Shown piece after piece: positions 41,583 through 49,307 of a DNA stretch of 64,000 nt (positions are counted from its first letter, which is position 1; every line of letters begins with the position of its first letter). The notes under the pieces were generated by a model. That model saw only the letters and a list, made by a program, of their open reading frames with translations. It did not search any database and had not been told where the DNA came from. This DNA comes from Verrucomicrobiota bacterium (GTDB taxonomy: Bacteria > Verrucomicrobiota > Verrucomicrobiia > CAIQCK01), in the NCBI GenBank assembly GCA_016222825.1, contig JACRQF010000006.1, positions 62,001 through 126,000 on the forward strand, read 5' to 3'. Made by a program: the position numbers and the translations under genes.

Positions 41583-42581
41583 ATGAACAAAGTCAGAGTC
41601 GCCGTCATCGGTTTGGGTTGGTTTGGAGAGAAACATTGCGAGGCGCTGTCGGGCATCTCGCACGTCGAGCTTTACGCGCTCTGCGATGTCAACGAGCCGC
41701 GGCTGAAGGAGGTCGCGAAGACATTCGGCGTTGCGAAGACCTACACCGACTACAACAAACTTCTCGCCGACCCCAACGTGGACATGGTCAACGTCGTGAC
41801 GATGTGGGACCAGCACGTCGCGCCGACGGTCGCGGCGCTCAAGGCAGGCAAGCACGTGTTCCTGGAAAAACCGATGGCTTCGTCCGTCGCCGACTGCGAG
41901 AAGATCGTGAAGGCGACCAAGGCGACGTCGAAGTTCTTCACGGTCGGCCACATCTGCCGGTTCAACCCGCGCTACGCCGCCGCCAAGGCCGCCATCGCCG
42001 AGGGCAAGATCGGCAAGATTGTCTCGATGTATGCGCGGCGGAACATCCCCGCCTTCGTCGGCGCCTCCGTGCTGCCGAAGATCGGCCCGATCATCGGCGA
42101 CGGCGTCCACGACACCGACCTGATGCTCTGGTATTCCGGCGCGAAGATCGTGTCGGCCTACGCGCAGTCGGTCAACGTCCGCAAGCTCAAGAACCCCGAC
42201 CTCGGCTGGACGATGTATCGCTTCGACAGCGGCGCGATCGGCGTGCTGGAGGACACGTGGTTTCTGCCGGACACGACGGCGTTCCAGATTGACGAGCGGA
42301 TGGAGATCATCGGCACCGAAGGCTCCATCCACATCCACGAGACGCATCCGAATTTCTCCATCGTGGACAAGACCGGCTGGCACTCGCCTGATACGACCTA
42401 CTGGCCGCTGTTGCACGGCGTGCGTGCCGGCGCGTTGCGCGAAGAACTGAGCTACTTCTCCACGTGCGTGCTCGAGAACCGCAAGCCCACCGTCATCACG
42501 GCGGAGGAATCAGCCGCCGCCGTGCGCGCGTGTCTGGCAGCGGAGAAGTCGGCCGCCACCAACAAGCTTGTGAAGCTGTAG
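41583..42581 (+). CDS. Cytosolic Gfo/Idh/MocA oxidoreductase
   Basis: The start is ATG 41583 with an AAGGAG ribosome site. The 332-residue protein lacks a signal peptide and opens VRVAVIGLGWFGEKHCEALS. It has HVFLEKPMASSVADCEKIV with the catalytic EKP, HICRFNPRYAAAKAAIAEGK, and IIGDGVHDTDLMLWYSG, where His-Asp is typical of inositol/sugar dehydrogenases. It is probably the intracellular step after the exported paralogue 40 bp upstream. Confidence 0.93.
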   Translation: MNKVRVAVIGLGWFGEKHCEALSGISHVELYALCDVNEPRLKEVAKTFGVAKTYTDYNKLLADPNVDMVNVVTMWDQHVAPTVAALKAGKHVFLEKPMASSVADCEKIVKATKATSKFFTVGHICRFNPRYAAAKAAIAEGKIGKIVSMYARRNIPAFVGASVLPKIGPIIGDGVHDTDLMLWYSGAKIVSAYAQSVNVRKLKNPDLGWTMYRFDSGAIGVLEDTWFLPDTTAFQIDERMEIIGTEGSIHIHETHPNFSIVDKTGWHSPDTTYWPLLHGVRAGALREELSYFSTCVLENRKPTVITAEESAAAVRACLAAEKSAATNKLVKL

Positions 42582-42583
42582 GA

Positions 42584-42617
42584 ATTGGTGACTTGTAACT
42601 GGTGATTGGTGATTGGG
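42584..42617 (+). repeat. Left flanking repeat of the four-helix-bundle insert
   Basis: ttggtgacttgtaactggtg followed by attggtgattgg, a run of TTGGTGA/TAACTGGTGA units. Its reverse complement occurs right after the gene. Confidence 0.7.
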
Positions 42618-42626
42618 ATCGGACAG

Positions 42627-43079
42627 ATGGAAGCCGCGGCCAAGACATACAAGAGCTTCGAACGACTGGAGGTTTACAGAACCGCCAGGGAGTTTCGGAA
42701 GAAGATGTATGACGTGGTAAAGCGGTTGCCTGAGGCCGAGAAATACGGTCTCGCTGGCCAGATTAGAAGAGCCGCCGTGTCAATCACCAACAACATCGCC
42801 GAGGGCCATGGGCGCTATCATTACCTCGACAACATCCGGTTCCTGCTGCAAGCGCGCGGCTCCTTGGCGGAGCTGATGGATGATTTGAACGTCTGCCTCG
42901 ACGAAGGGTATCTACCGCCAGCAGAAGTCGAAGAATTGAAGACGGAGAGTTTTTCAGTTTACAGGCTCGTCAACGGCTACATCCGTTACCTGCGCGAGCA
43001 GAAGGCCGGTGCCAACCTGCAAATCCATGAATCGTTCCCGCCCTACGGTGCCGAAGTTCTCGACGAGGTTTCCGTTTGA
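42627..43079 (+). CDS. Four-helix-bundle protein (23S rRNA intervening-sequence/S23 family)
   Basis: ATG 42627 is preferred over GTG 42606, which lies in the repeat. The 150-residue product has FERLEVYRTAREFRKKMYDV, LPEAEKYGLAGQIRRAAVSI, NNIAEGHGRYHYLDNIRFLLQARGSLAEL and a last helix VNGYIRYLREQ. This is the TIGR02436 family, related in fold to Avd of diversity-generating retroelements; the function outside that setting is unknown. It interrupts a catabolic operon and is bracketed by inverted short repeats. Confidence 0.88.
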   Translation: MEAAAKTYKSFERLEVYRTAREFRKKMYDVVKRLPEAEKYGLAGQIRRAAVSITNNIAEGHGRYHYLDNIRFLLQARGSLAELMDDLNVCLDEGYLPPAEVEELKTESFSVYRLVNGYIRYLREQKAGANLQIHESFPPYGAEVLDEVSV

Positions 43080-43130
43080 CCAATCGCAAATCACCAGTCA
43101 CCAATTACCAGTTACCAATCACCAACCACC
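43080..43130 (-). repeat. Right flanking repeat of the four-helix-bundle insert
   Basis: ccaatcgcaaatcaccagtc and accaattaccagttaccaat-type units, the inverse of those at 42584-42617. They abut the VOC gene start. Confidence 0.7.
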
Positions 43131-43136
43131 ACTCCC

Positions 43137-43481
43137 ATGAAAGAATTCCATCATCTCGGATTGCCCACCGACGACGAACAACCCGGCGAGACCTACGTGC
43201 CCGCCAGCAAGGTCTGGGTCACTGACCCGCTGAAGCACAAATACAAGGTCGAGTTCCTGCGCTTCGAGCCGGATTCGCCGGTCAAAGGCGTCGTCCGCGA
43301 CCTGCCGCACTTCGCGTTCCGCGTGGACAGCATCAAGGCCGCCACCGCGGGTGAGAAGATCGTGCTCGGCCCGTTCGAGGCGATGCCAGGGCTGACGGTC
43401 GTGTTCATCGAGAAAGACGGCGCAGTTTACGAGTTCATGGAGTTCGCCGCCCAACCTGGTGCTACCTCGTGGGGCAAGTAA
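43137..43481 (+). CDS. VOC-family (glyoxalase-like) protein
   Basis: A 114-residue single VOC module: MKEFHHLGLPTDDE, KYKVEFLRFEPDSP, LPHFAFRVDSIKAAT, then KIVLGPFEAMPGLTVVFIEKDGAVYEFMEF. His6/His7, a mid His in LPHFAFRVD and the final Glu in YEFMEF are metal-ligand candidates. Proteins of this size act as dimers on small keto or sugar-derived molecules. It is 16 bp upstream of the M24 gene and part of the same run. Confidence 0.8.
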   Translation: MKEFHHLGLPTDDEQPGETYVPASKVWVTDPLKHKYKVEFLRFEPDSPVKGVVRDLPHFAFRVDSIKAATAGEKIVLGPFEAMPGLTVVFIEKDGAVYEFMEFAAQPGATSWGK

Positions 43482-43497
43482 TCAACAAGGAGACACT

Positions 43498-44664
43498 ATG
43501 AGACTGAAACCACTTCCATCCACCGAATACGCCGGCCGCATCACGCGGCTCCAAGCCGAAATCAAGAAAGCCGGACTCGACTGCTTCGTCGGCTACAGCA
43601 GCGAGAGCGAGACCGGCACCACGCGTTACCTCGCCGGCTTCTGGCCGTTCTTCGACTTCGCCGGCATCATCGTCCCCGCCGAGGGGAAGGCGGTGCTCAT
43701 CACCGGCGGCCCGGAGTCATTTGAGTTCGCCAAGAAGTTCTCCAACGCGCCGGAGATTCGCATCAACCAGCTCTTTGTCGAGACGAGCGCACCGGAATGG
43801 GTGCCACAGGTTTCCGGCGAGAGCTTCAAGACGCTCCTGCCACGCGCCTGCGGCGGCACGCCGAAGCGCGTCGGCGTCGCGAACTGGAACATCTTCCCGA
43901 AGATGATCTTCGACGACCTGCAAGCAGCGGCGCCGAAAGCGGAGTTCGTTCCCGCCGACGACCTCTTGTTGCGTGTGCAGATGATCAAGACCGACGCGGA
44001 GATTCCCTACATCGCCGAGGCCTATCGCATCACCGAGGAGGCGATGAAGGCCGCGCTCCGGGCCGCCAAGCCCGGCAAGCGCGAATGGGAACTCGAAGCC
44101 GTCGCGCGCTCGAAGATGGTGCTCGCCGGCGCCGAGGGCATGAGCTATCCCGCGTGGGTCTGCTCCGGCCCGACCACGCCGCTCAGCCTCTGCCGATCGA
44201 CCGACCGCGCCATCAAGACGGGCGACCTCGTCCAGTTCACGTTCGGCGCGAAATACATGGGCTACTGCGGCAATATGTGCCGGCCGTTCGCCATCGGCAA
44301 AATGCCGAAGCCCGCGCGCAAGCTCGCCGAGGCCGCGCTGGAGGCAATGAACTACGCCATCGCGAACATCCGCCCCGGCGTGCGCGGCTGCGACATGTTC
44401 GACGGCTATCACAAGATCCTGTCGCGCTACGGCTACGAGAACTTCACGCTCTACGGCCCGGCCCACGGCACGGGTAGCAGCGAGGTCGAGGGCCTGTGGC
44501 TCTCCAAGAGCGCCGACTTCGTCATCCAACCAAACATGCTCTTCAACGTGGACATCTGGCTCAGCGACGGCAAATACGGCATGCGCTATGAGGACGGCGT
44601 GCTGGTGACCAAGACCGGCCTGCGCGAACTCAACAGCTACCGGCGAGAGGTGATCGTGTTGTAA
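43498..44664 (+). CDS. M24-family (creatinase/prolidase-like) protein lacking metal aspartates
   Basis: A 388-residue protein with a creatinase N-terminal domain (RITRLQAEIKKAGLDCFVGYSS, RYLAGFWPFFDFAGIIVP) and pita-bread C-terminal domain (AYRITEEAMKAALRAAKPGK). The usual IDxG...DxxR metal site reads QFTFGAKYMGYCGNMCRPF, so both Asp ligands are missing. GPAHGTG keeps the catalytic His; later ligands are VDIWL and RYEDGVLVT. It therefore resembles metal-independent creatinase-type hydrolases more than aminopeptidases. It sits between VOC and the M20 peptidase in the catabolic run. Confidence 0.82.
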   Translation: MRLKPLPSTEYAGRITRLQAEIKKAGLDCFVGYSSESETGTTRYLAGFWPFFDFAGIIVPAEGKAVLITGGPESFEFAKKFSNAPEIRINQLFVETSAPEWVPQVSGESFKTLLPRACGGTPKRVGVANWNIFPKMIFDDLQAAAPKAEFVPADDLLLRVQMIKTDAEIPYIAEAYRITEEAMKAALRAAKPGKREWELEAVARSKMVLAGAEGMSYPAWVCSGPTTPLSLCRSTDRAIKTGDLVQFTFGAKYMGYCGNMCRPFAIGKMPKPARKLAEAALEAMNYAIANIRPGVRGCDMFDGYHKILSRYGYENFTLYGPAHGTGSSEVEGLWLSKSADFVIQPNMLFNVDIWLSDGKYGMRYEDGVLVTKTGLRELNSYRREVIVL

Positions 44665-44670
44665 AGCAGA

Positions 44671-44730
44671 GGGCAAAATCATAAGGGGCAAAATCATGGG
44701 GAATATGATTTTGCCCAACATGATTTTGCC
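44671..44730. repeat. Left flanking repeats of the GxxExxY insert
   Basis: Four copies of a 12-mer alternate in direction: gggcaaaatcat twice and then atgattttgcc(c) twice. The same 12-mer recurs after the gene at 45578-45604. Confidence 0.8.
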
Positions 44731-44747
44731 AAATCCGTTCGCCAGTT

Positions 44748-45557
44748 ATGCCGATTGAACCGCAAACCGAGATTCGGGTGTTCAATCAGGAGCAATTCCA
44801 CGCCATCGACCGCCGCATTCTGGGCGTGATCTTCGAAGTGCATAACGAGTTCGGCCGGTTCTTGGATGAACTGCTGTTCAAACGGGAGATTGCAGCCCGC
44901 TGCTTGGAGCGCGGTATTTGTGCGGCAGAGCGCGAGGTGACCATTCGCGTCAGCCACGACGGTTTCGCGAAGGATTACTTCATGGACCTGCTGTTCGATC
45001 ACGGCTTGATGGTCGAAGCCAAGACCGTCGAGAAACTCGGCCCGTCGCACCGGCAGCAGACACTGAACTACCTGTTCCTGACCGGCATGCAGCACAGCCG
45101 TTTGGTCAACCTCCGCACCGACCGAGTCGAGCATGAGTTCGTCTCCACGAAGCTAACGGCGGCACGGCGCCGCGTCTTCTCAGTCGTGGATGACGAATGG
45201 CGAGACGTGAACACGGAAAGCGCGTGGCTGAAAACCAAGCTGATTGAACTGCTTCAAGACTGGGGTGCGTTCCTCGAAGTGTCGCTCTACCGCGAGGCCA
45301 TCACATGTTTCTTGGGCGGCTCCTCCGTGGTCTGCCGGCCCGTATCGGTCCTCAGCGGTTCAAAGTCCATCGGCAACCAAACAGTTCACCTGCTGACCGA
45401 CGACACGGCCTTTGCCTTCACCGCAGTGACAGCCGCGCGTGACACGATGCGTGACCACCAGTTGCTCTTCCTACAACACACGCCGCTCAAGTGCATTCAA
45501 TGGGTAAACTTCAACCGCCACCGCATCGAATTCACAACACTCACAAAGGACAAATGA
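44748..45557 (+). CDS. GxxExxY-family protein (PD-(D/E)XK-like) with C-terminal extension
   Basis: A 269-residue protein. The first ~125 residues are the GxxExxY domain: QFHAIDRRILGVIFEVHNEF, GRFLDELLFKREIAARC, YFMDLLFDHGLMVEAKTVEKL (D...ExK-like core) and QTLNYLFLTGMQHSRLVNL. The remaining ~140 residues (FVSTKLTAARRRVFSVVDDE onward) form an extension I do not recognise. Biological role is unknown. The gene is an insert, bracketed by repeats, and overlaps the next gene by ATGA. Confidence 0.8.
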   Translation: MPIEPQTEIRVFNQEQFHAIDRRILGVIFEVHNEFGRFLDELLFKREIAARCLERGICAAEREVTIRVSHDGFAKDYFMDLLFDHGLMVEAKTVEKLGPSHRQQTLNYLFLTGMQHSRLVNLRTDRVEHEFVSTKLTAARRRVFSVVDDEWRDVNTESAWLKTKLIELLQDWGAFLEVSLYREAITCFLGGSSVVCRPVSVLSGSKSIGNQTVHLLTDDTAFAFTAVTAARDTMRDHQLLFLQHTPLKCIQWVNFNRHRIEFTTLTKDK

Positions 45558-46882
45558 AACAAGACAATCTCTCAAAACATGATTTTGCCCCCCATGATTT
45601 TGCCATCTCCGCCATCCGCTCTGCCGTCAATTGCCGCGCCGACGAGATCGTCGCGTGGACGAAGAAGTTCGTCAGCTTCCCCAGCGAGAACCGTCCGCCC
45701 GACGGCAACGAAGCCGCCGCGCAGAAATGGGTCGCGGCAGAATGCCGCAAACGCAAGTGGCAGGTGGATGTCTTCTCGCCGCTCGCCGTGCGCGGTATCC
45801 GCAAGCATCCGTCTTGGCTCGAAGGCCGCAACTACCCGAAAGGCCGCGACAACGTCGTTGCGCGCTGGCACGGCACTGGCGGGGGCAAAGCGATCCTTCT
45901 CAGCGGCCACTGCGACGTCGCGCCGTTCGAGCCGGACAACTGGAAGATTTGCCGGCCCTACAAGCCCGTCGTGAAGAACGGCCGGCTCTACGGGCGCGGT
46001 TCCGCCGACATGAAGGGCGGCCTCGCCGCGATGTTCTGGGCAATGCGCATCCTGCAAGACCTCGGCTTCCGGCCCGTGGGCGACATCCTGTTCGAGAGCC
46101 TCGTGGACGAGGAATTCGCCAGCGGCAACGGCACGCTCGCCGCGCGCCTGCGCGGCCACAACGCCGACCTCGCCATCGTCAGCGAGCCGACGCGCATGGA
46201 AGTCAGCCCCGCGTGCCTCGGCGCGTTTCTCGGCGACCTCACGCTCACCGGCAAGGGCGGCATGGCCTACATGGGCAAGGCCATCGCCAACCCGATGAAC
46301 GGCGCCGCCCGCGCCATCGAGTTGTTCCAAGAGTGGCAGAAGGCGTGGCGCGCGCAGAACAGCCACGCGCTCTTCACCGCGCCCGGCAAGCAACTCAACG
46401 TCCTGCCGTGGCACGTCACGACCGACAAGCCCGGCGAGTTCACGCAGATGGGCACGCCGCTGCTCGCGAAGATCGCGTGGATCGTCTGGTGTCATCCCGG
46501 CATGACCGAAGCCGAGTTCTACCGCCGCTTCCGCAAGTTCTGGAAAGAGCACGGCGCGAAAGATGCCGCGCTCCAGCCGTTCGAGCTGACGCTGGAACGC
46601 GCCTACCACTACGTGAAACCGTGGGAGACGCCCACCGACAGCGCCGCCGTGAAAGCCGTCGTCTCAGCTTTTGAGCGTTATCGCGGCGACAAACCCGGCA
46701 TCGGCGGCGCGGCGTTCTCGTGCGACCTCGGCATCTACGGCGAAGTCGGCAAGATGCCCTCCATCCTCCTCGGCCCCCGCGGCGACCATCTGCACGCCCC
46801 CGACGAGTGGGTCGAGATCCAAGACCTCCTCGACCTCACCGGCATCTACGCGACGTTGGCGGCGGAGTGGTGCGGAAGATAA
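45554..46882 (+). CDS. M20-family metallopeptidase (ArgE/DapE/dipeptidase type)
   Basis: A 442-residue enzyme. Metal and catalytic motifs are LSGHCDVAP (His, Asp), YGRGSADMKGG (bridging Asp), SLVDEEFASGNG (catalytic and ligand Glu), VSEPTRMEV and near the end GPRGDHLHAPDEW (His). The first ~20 residues (NLSKHDFAPHDFA) are translated from the flanking repeat of the upstream insert, so the native N-terminus has been replaced. It probably deacylates or cleaves an amino-acid conjugate in the same pathway as the M24 protein. Confidence 0.88.
   Translation: MKQDNLSKHDFAPHDFAISAIRSAVNCRADEIVAWTKKFVSFPSENRPPDGNEAAAQKWVAAECRKRKWQVDVFSPLAVRGIRKHPSWLEGRNYPKGRDNVVARWHGTGGGKAILLSGHCDVAPFEPDNWKICRPYKPVVKNGRLYGRGSADMKGGLAAMFWAMRILQDLGFRPVGDILFESLVDEEFASGNGTLAARLRGHNADLAIVSEPTRMEVSPACLGAFLGDLTLTGKGGMAYMGKAIANPMNGAARAIELFQEWQKAWRAQNSHALFTAPGKQLNVLPWHVTTDKPGEFTQMGTPLLAKIAWIVWCHPGMTEAEFYRRFRKFWKEHGAKDAALQPFELTLERAYHYVKPWETPTDSAAVKAVVSAFERYRGDKPGIGGAAFSCDLGIYGEVGKMPSILLGPRGDHLHAPDEWVEIQDLLDLTGIYATLAAEWCGR
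45578..45604. repeat. Right flanking repeats of the GxxExxY insert, inside the M20 gene
   Basis: catgattttgccc and catgattttgcc, matching the 12-mers at 44671-44730. They are translated as HDFAPHDFA. Confidence 0.8.
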
Positions 46883-47200
46883 CTGTGCAGGCGATACGGC
46901 ATGTCGTGCGATAGTTGGCAGCGGCTTCAGCCCGACTGCGCTTCTTTCCATGATGCTTCATTGTTCGACTCCTTATCCGTGATTACCTGACGGGCAGGCA
47001 TTCTACGGAAGGGGAGCGGACATTTGCCGTCCTGGTCCCAAAGAAATCTTGCGCCTCTGACTCCTTGGTCGCCCTCTTCGAACATCGCGCCCGCCGTGCG
47101 CAACACGGAAATCGCCCGCTTTAGCGATTGCGCCGCCTTCTCTGCTTTGTCATCATCCAGCAGCGCAGGAGAGAGCGAAGTGCTGCGAAGGAACTGAAAT
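46883..47200. other. Intergenic region with a possible minus-strand gene remnant
   Basis: No gene starts here with conviction. A minus-strand frame reads AEKAAQSLKRAISVLRTAG then RFLWDQDGKCPLPFRRMPAR to a TGA, protein-like but without ATG/GTG/TTG at a sensible place, so it may be a 5'-truncated remnant. The plus-strand promoter for the EVE gene should lie near 47150. Confidence 0.35.
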
Positions 47201-48346
47201 ATGAACTACTGGCTAGACCTCTTTACCGGGACGACTTGGAAAGAATTCCGTCAAGCCGGCGCAAGCATTTCCGGCTTCAGGCCTCGAATGCGGAAGGCAG
47301 CGGCAAAGGTTCAGCCGGGCGACATCTTCCTCTGCTACCTCACTGGAGTGATGCGCTGGGTTGGAGCGATTGAGGTCATTCGTCCGAGCAACGATCAACG
47401 CAAGATTTGGGCTGATGACGCTTTTCCGGTGCGCTTCGAGGTGAAGCCGTTGGTGCAACTGGAGCCCGAACACGGAGTCCCGATGTCGGAGCTCGAAGGT
47501 AAAGTCCAATTCTTCACCGGCCCCACGGACCGCGGAAAATTCAAAGGCTTCGTCCGCATGAGTCCGAACCGATTTGCGAATCCGAAAGACGGCGAGTTGA
47601 TACTATCCCTCCTCAAGCAAGCCCAGACGTCGCCAATCATGCGACCGGTTGACGCGAAGAAGCTCGCTCGCAAACCGCTTTACACCGCCGAGCGCCGCAA
47701 AGGGAAGAGGACGGTTGCGACTGTTGTGAGCGTGCCCGAACCGGAGGAATCGGAAGAACCAGTCAGCAAAGCGGAGGCGTCCACTGAACAAGAGGCTACT
47801 GCCACAACTCGACACACCGAGATTCAATACAACTTGCTCGCCTTGGGTGCGGACATGGGCTTTGACCTCTGGGTTGCACGCAATGATAGGTCCAAGAGAT
47901 GGCAGGGCAACAATCTAGGCGAGATGCCGGGGATGGTTTCCGAACTGCCCACCCAATTCAACGAAGCGACCAACCGGACGATTGAGTTGATTGATGTTCT
48001 TTGGCTGAAGGGCAACTCCATTGTTGCCGCCTTCGAGGTCGAATGCACCACCGCCGTTTACTCCGGACTGCTGCGGATGAGTGACCTCCTCGCATTGCAG
48101 CCGAACCTCGAGATGAACTTATTTCTCGTGGCGCCAGATGAACGGCAAGACAAGGTCGAGCAGGAGATTCTCCGCCCCACGTTCGCGCTTCGCGAAAAGC
48201 CCCTTGGTAAGGTTTGCGGTTTCCTTGGCTTTTCGAAGCTCATGGAGAAACTCGCAGTAATCCGTAAAGTTGGTTTGGCAACCTCGCTCAAGCCGGATTT
48301 CCTTGTAAAGACGGCCCAATACTTTGCCAAAGACGAAGAAGGTTGA
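47201..48346 (+). CDS. EVE-domain protein with C-terminal nuclease-like domain
   Basis: A 381-residue protein. Residues 1-~145 are an EVE/PUA-like module (MNYWLDLFTGTTWKEFRQAG, VQPGDIFLCYLTGVMRWVGAIEV, FKGFVRMSPNRF), which in other systems reads modified bases. A charged linker (~165-205) follows. The C-terminal ~170 residues look like a PD-(D/E)XK-type fold: RTIELIDVLWLKGNSIVAAF then EVECTTAVYSGLLRMSDLLA. This reader plus nuclease layout suggests a modification-dependent restriction enzyme or a related RNA-targeting defence factor. There is no adjacent methyltransferase. Confidence 0.72.
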   Translation: MNYWLDLFTGTTWKEFRQAGASISGFRPRMRKAAAKVQPGDIFLCYLTGVMRWVGAIEVIRPSNDQRKIWADDAFPVRFEVKPLVQLEPEHGVPMSELEGKVQFFTGPTDRGKFKGFVRMSPNRFANPKDGELILSLLKQAQTSPIMRPVDAKKLARKPLYTAERRKGKRTVATVVSVPEPEESEEPVSKAEASTEQEATATTRHTEIQYNLLALGADMGFDLWVARNDRSKRWQGNNLGEMPGMVSELPTQFNEATNRTIELIDVLWLKGNSIVAAFEVECTTAVYSGLLRMSDLLALQPNLEMNLFLVAPDERQDKVEQEILRPTFALREKPLGKVCGFLGFSKLMEKLAVIRKVGLATSLKPDFLVKTAQYFAKDEEG

Positions 48347-48353
48347 CTCCCGC

Positions 48354-48665
48354 TCAACGCTCCTCGCCGTGATCAACTCGTCGAGCTTGTTCGCGATGGC
48401 TTGCATCTCGCTTTGGTTCGGCGGGTCGCTGACGGTGAGGCCGAGCGGTTGCACCATGTTTGTGTCGCGCCGAAGGCGAAGCTGAGATCGGCGGCGCTGA
48501 CTTCGCCTTGCGGGCCTTGCGGCTTTGCTCACGGGTGACCCTTTTTGCGGCACGGGATGGCGTCAATTTCCTCTTTCAAAGCGACGAAGTTCTGCCAGAC
48601 CTCGGCGGCATCTATTTTGGCGCCTTCGCGGGGCACATTCGGGTCAGGTTCCATACAAACATGTC
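48354..48665 (-). pseudogene. Two small minus-strand gene fragments
   Basis: From about 48665 the minus frame reads MIGHVCMEPDPNVPREGAKI, AEVWQNFVALKEEIDAIP and a TGA near 48537. A second frame from ATG 48457 reads MVQPLGLTVSDPPNQSEMQA and ANKLDELITA before running into the 3' end of the EVE gene. Both look protein-like but neither is complete. The first continues upstream into the 21-bp array. The second resembles the fragment at 12.0 kb. Confidence 0.45.
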
Positions 48666-48690
48666 CAATCATGGCCTTTAGCGATTCCAA

Positions 48691-48900
48691 GGCCGGCTCA
48701 CGAGTCTCCTGAGCCGGCTCAGGAGTGGGCTAGGCCGGCTCAGGAGTGTCCTGAGCTGGCTCAGGCGGGAGCCAGGCCGGCTCAGGAATGTCCCAGGCCG
48801 GCTCAGGCGGGACGTGAGCCGGCTCACGAGAGTCCTAGGCCGGCTCAGGTGTGTCCTGAGCCGGCTCAGGCGACTATTTGGCCGGCTCAGATGTCTCGGA
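48691..48900. repeat. 21-bp tandem array (ten units) around the palindrome AGCCGGCT
   Basis: Ten head-to-tail units of exactly 21 bp, such as agccggctcaggagtgggct, each beginning with (a/g)GCCGGCT. The plus frame is open through all units as heptads (RPAHESP, EPAQEWA, RPAQECP ...). The minus frame reads EPAQDTP-type heptads but has three TAG stops. Period and phase equal those of the unrelated array at 1.1-1.4 kb. Confidence 0.85.
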
Positions 48901-49113
48901 GGAACCGCACGGACGCCCCCGGAAGGCGCTTGGTTTCGGATTGACGATCCGGGCCGTTGTCTTCTTCAGGCTGCTGATGCGCTTGGCAAACCGAGGTTTG
49001 AACTCCAACCATCAATACCCAAAAACACGGAAGCCCTGTCGCGCAGGCGCGAGCGAGGACTTTCTTGTGGCGCGCGGACGGCGGGCGGTGGCAGGCTGCG
49101 CATGGTGACTGCC

Positions 49114-49300
49114 ATGAGACACATCCTCACCCTTATTGCCCCGCTGCTGGCTCCGCTGACCGCGTCAAATGCCGCTGAACCAATTTCCCACGGCACTAGG
49201 TCCATGCCCCGCATCATCTACAACGGCGACGGGTTCAACTTCCTCACGCTCGGTGACGACCTCGGCGTGAAGGATTTGCGGGCCTGCCTCTCGCGGTTGC
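49114..49300 (+). pseudogene. 5' fragment of a secreted protein gene
   Basis: ATG 49114 opens a signal peptide (MRHILTLIAPLLAPLTASNA) and then PISHGTRSMPRIIYNGDGFN and FLTLGDDLGVKDLRA, the start of a typical secreted protein. From about 49300 the frame continues only as the antisense of the converging hydrolase gene, ending at 49383. The original gene was evidently cut at this junction. Confidence 0.55.
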
Positions 49301-49307
49301 GCGGCAG

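Noticed and set aside
48525-48944. 139-residue PAQ-heptad ORF as a confirmed gene
   Set aside because: The palindromic unit keeps both strands partly open, and no ribosome site or family supports it; recorded as a repeat instead.
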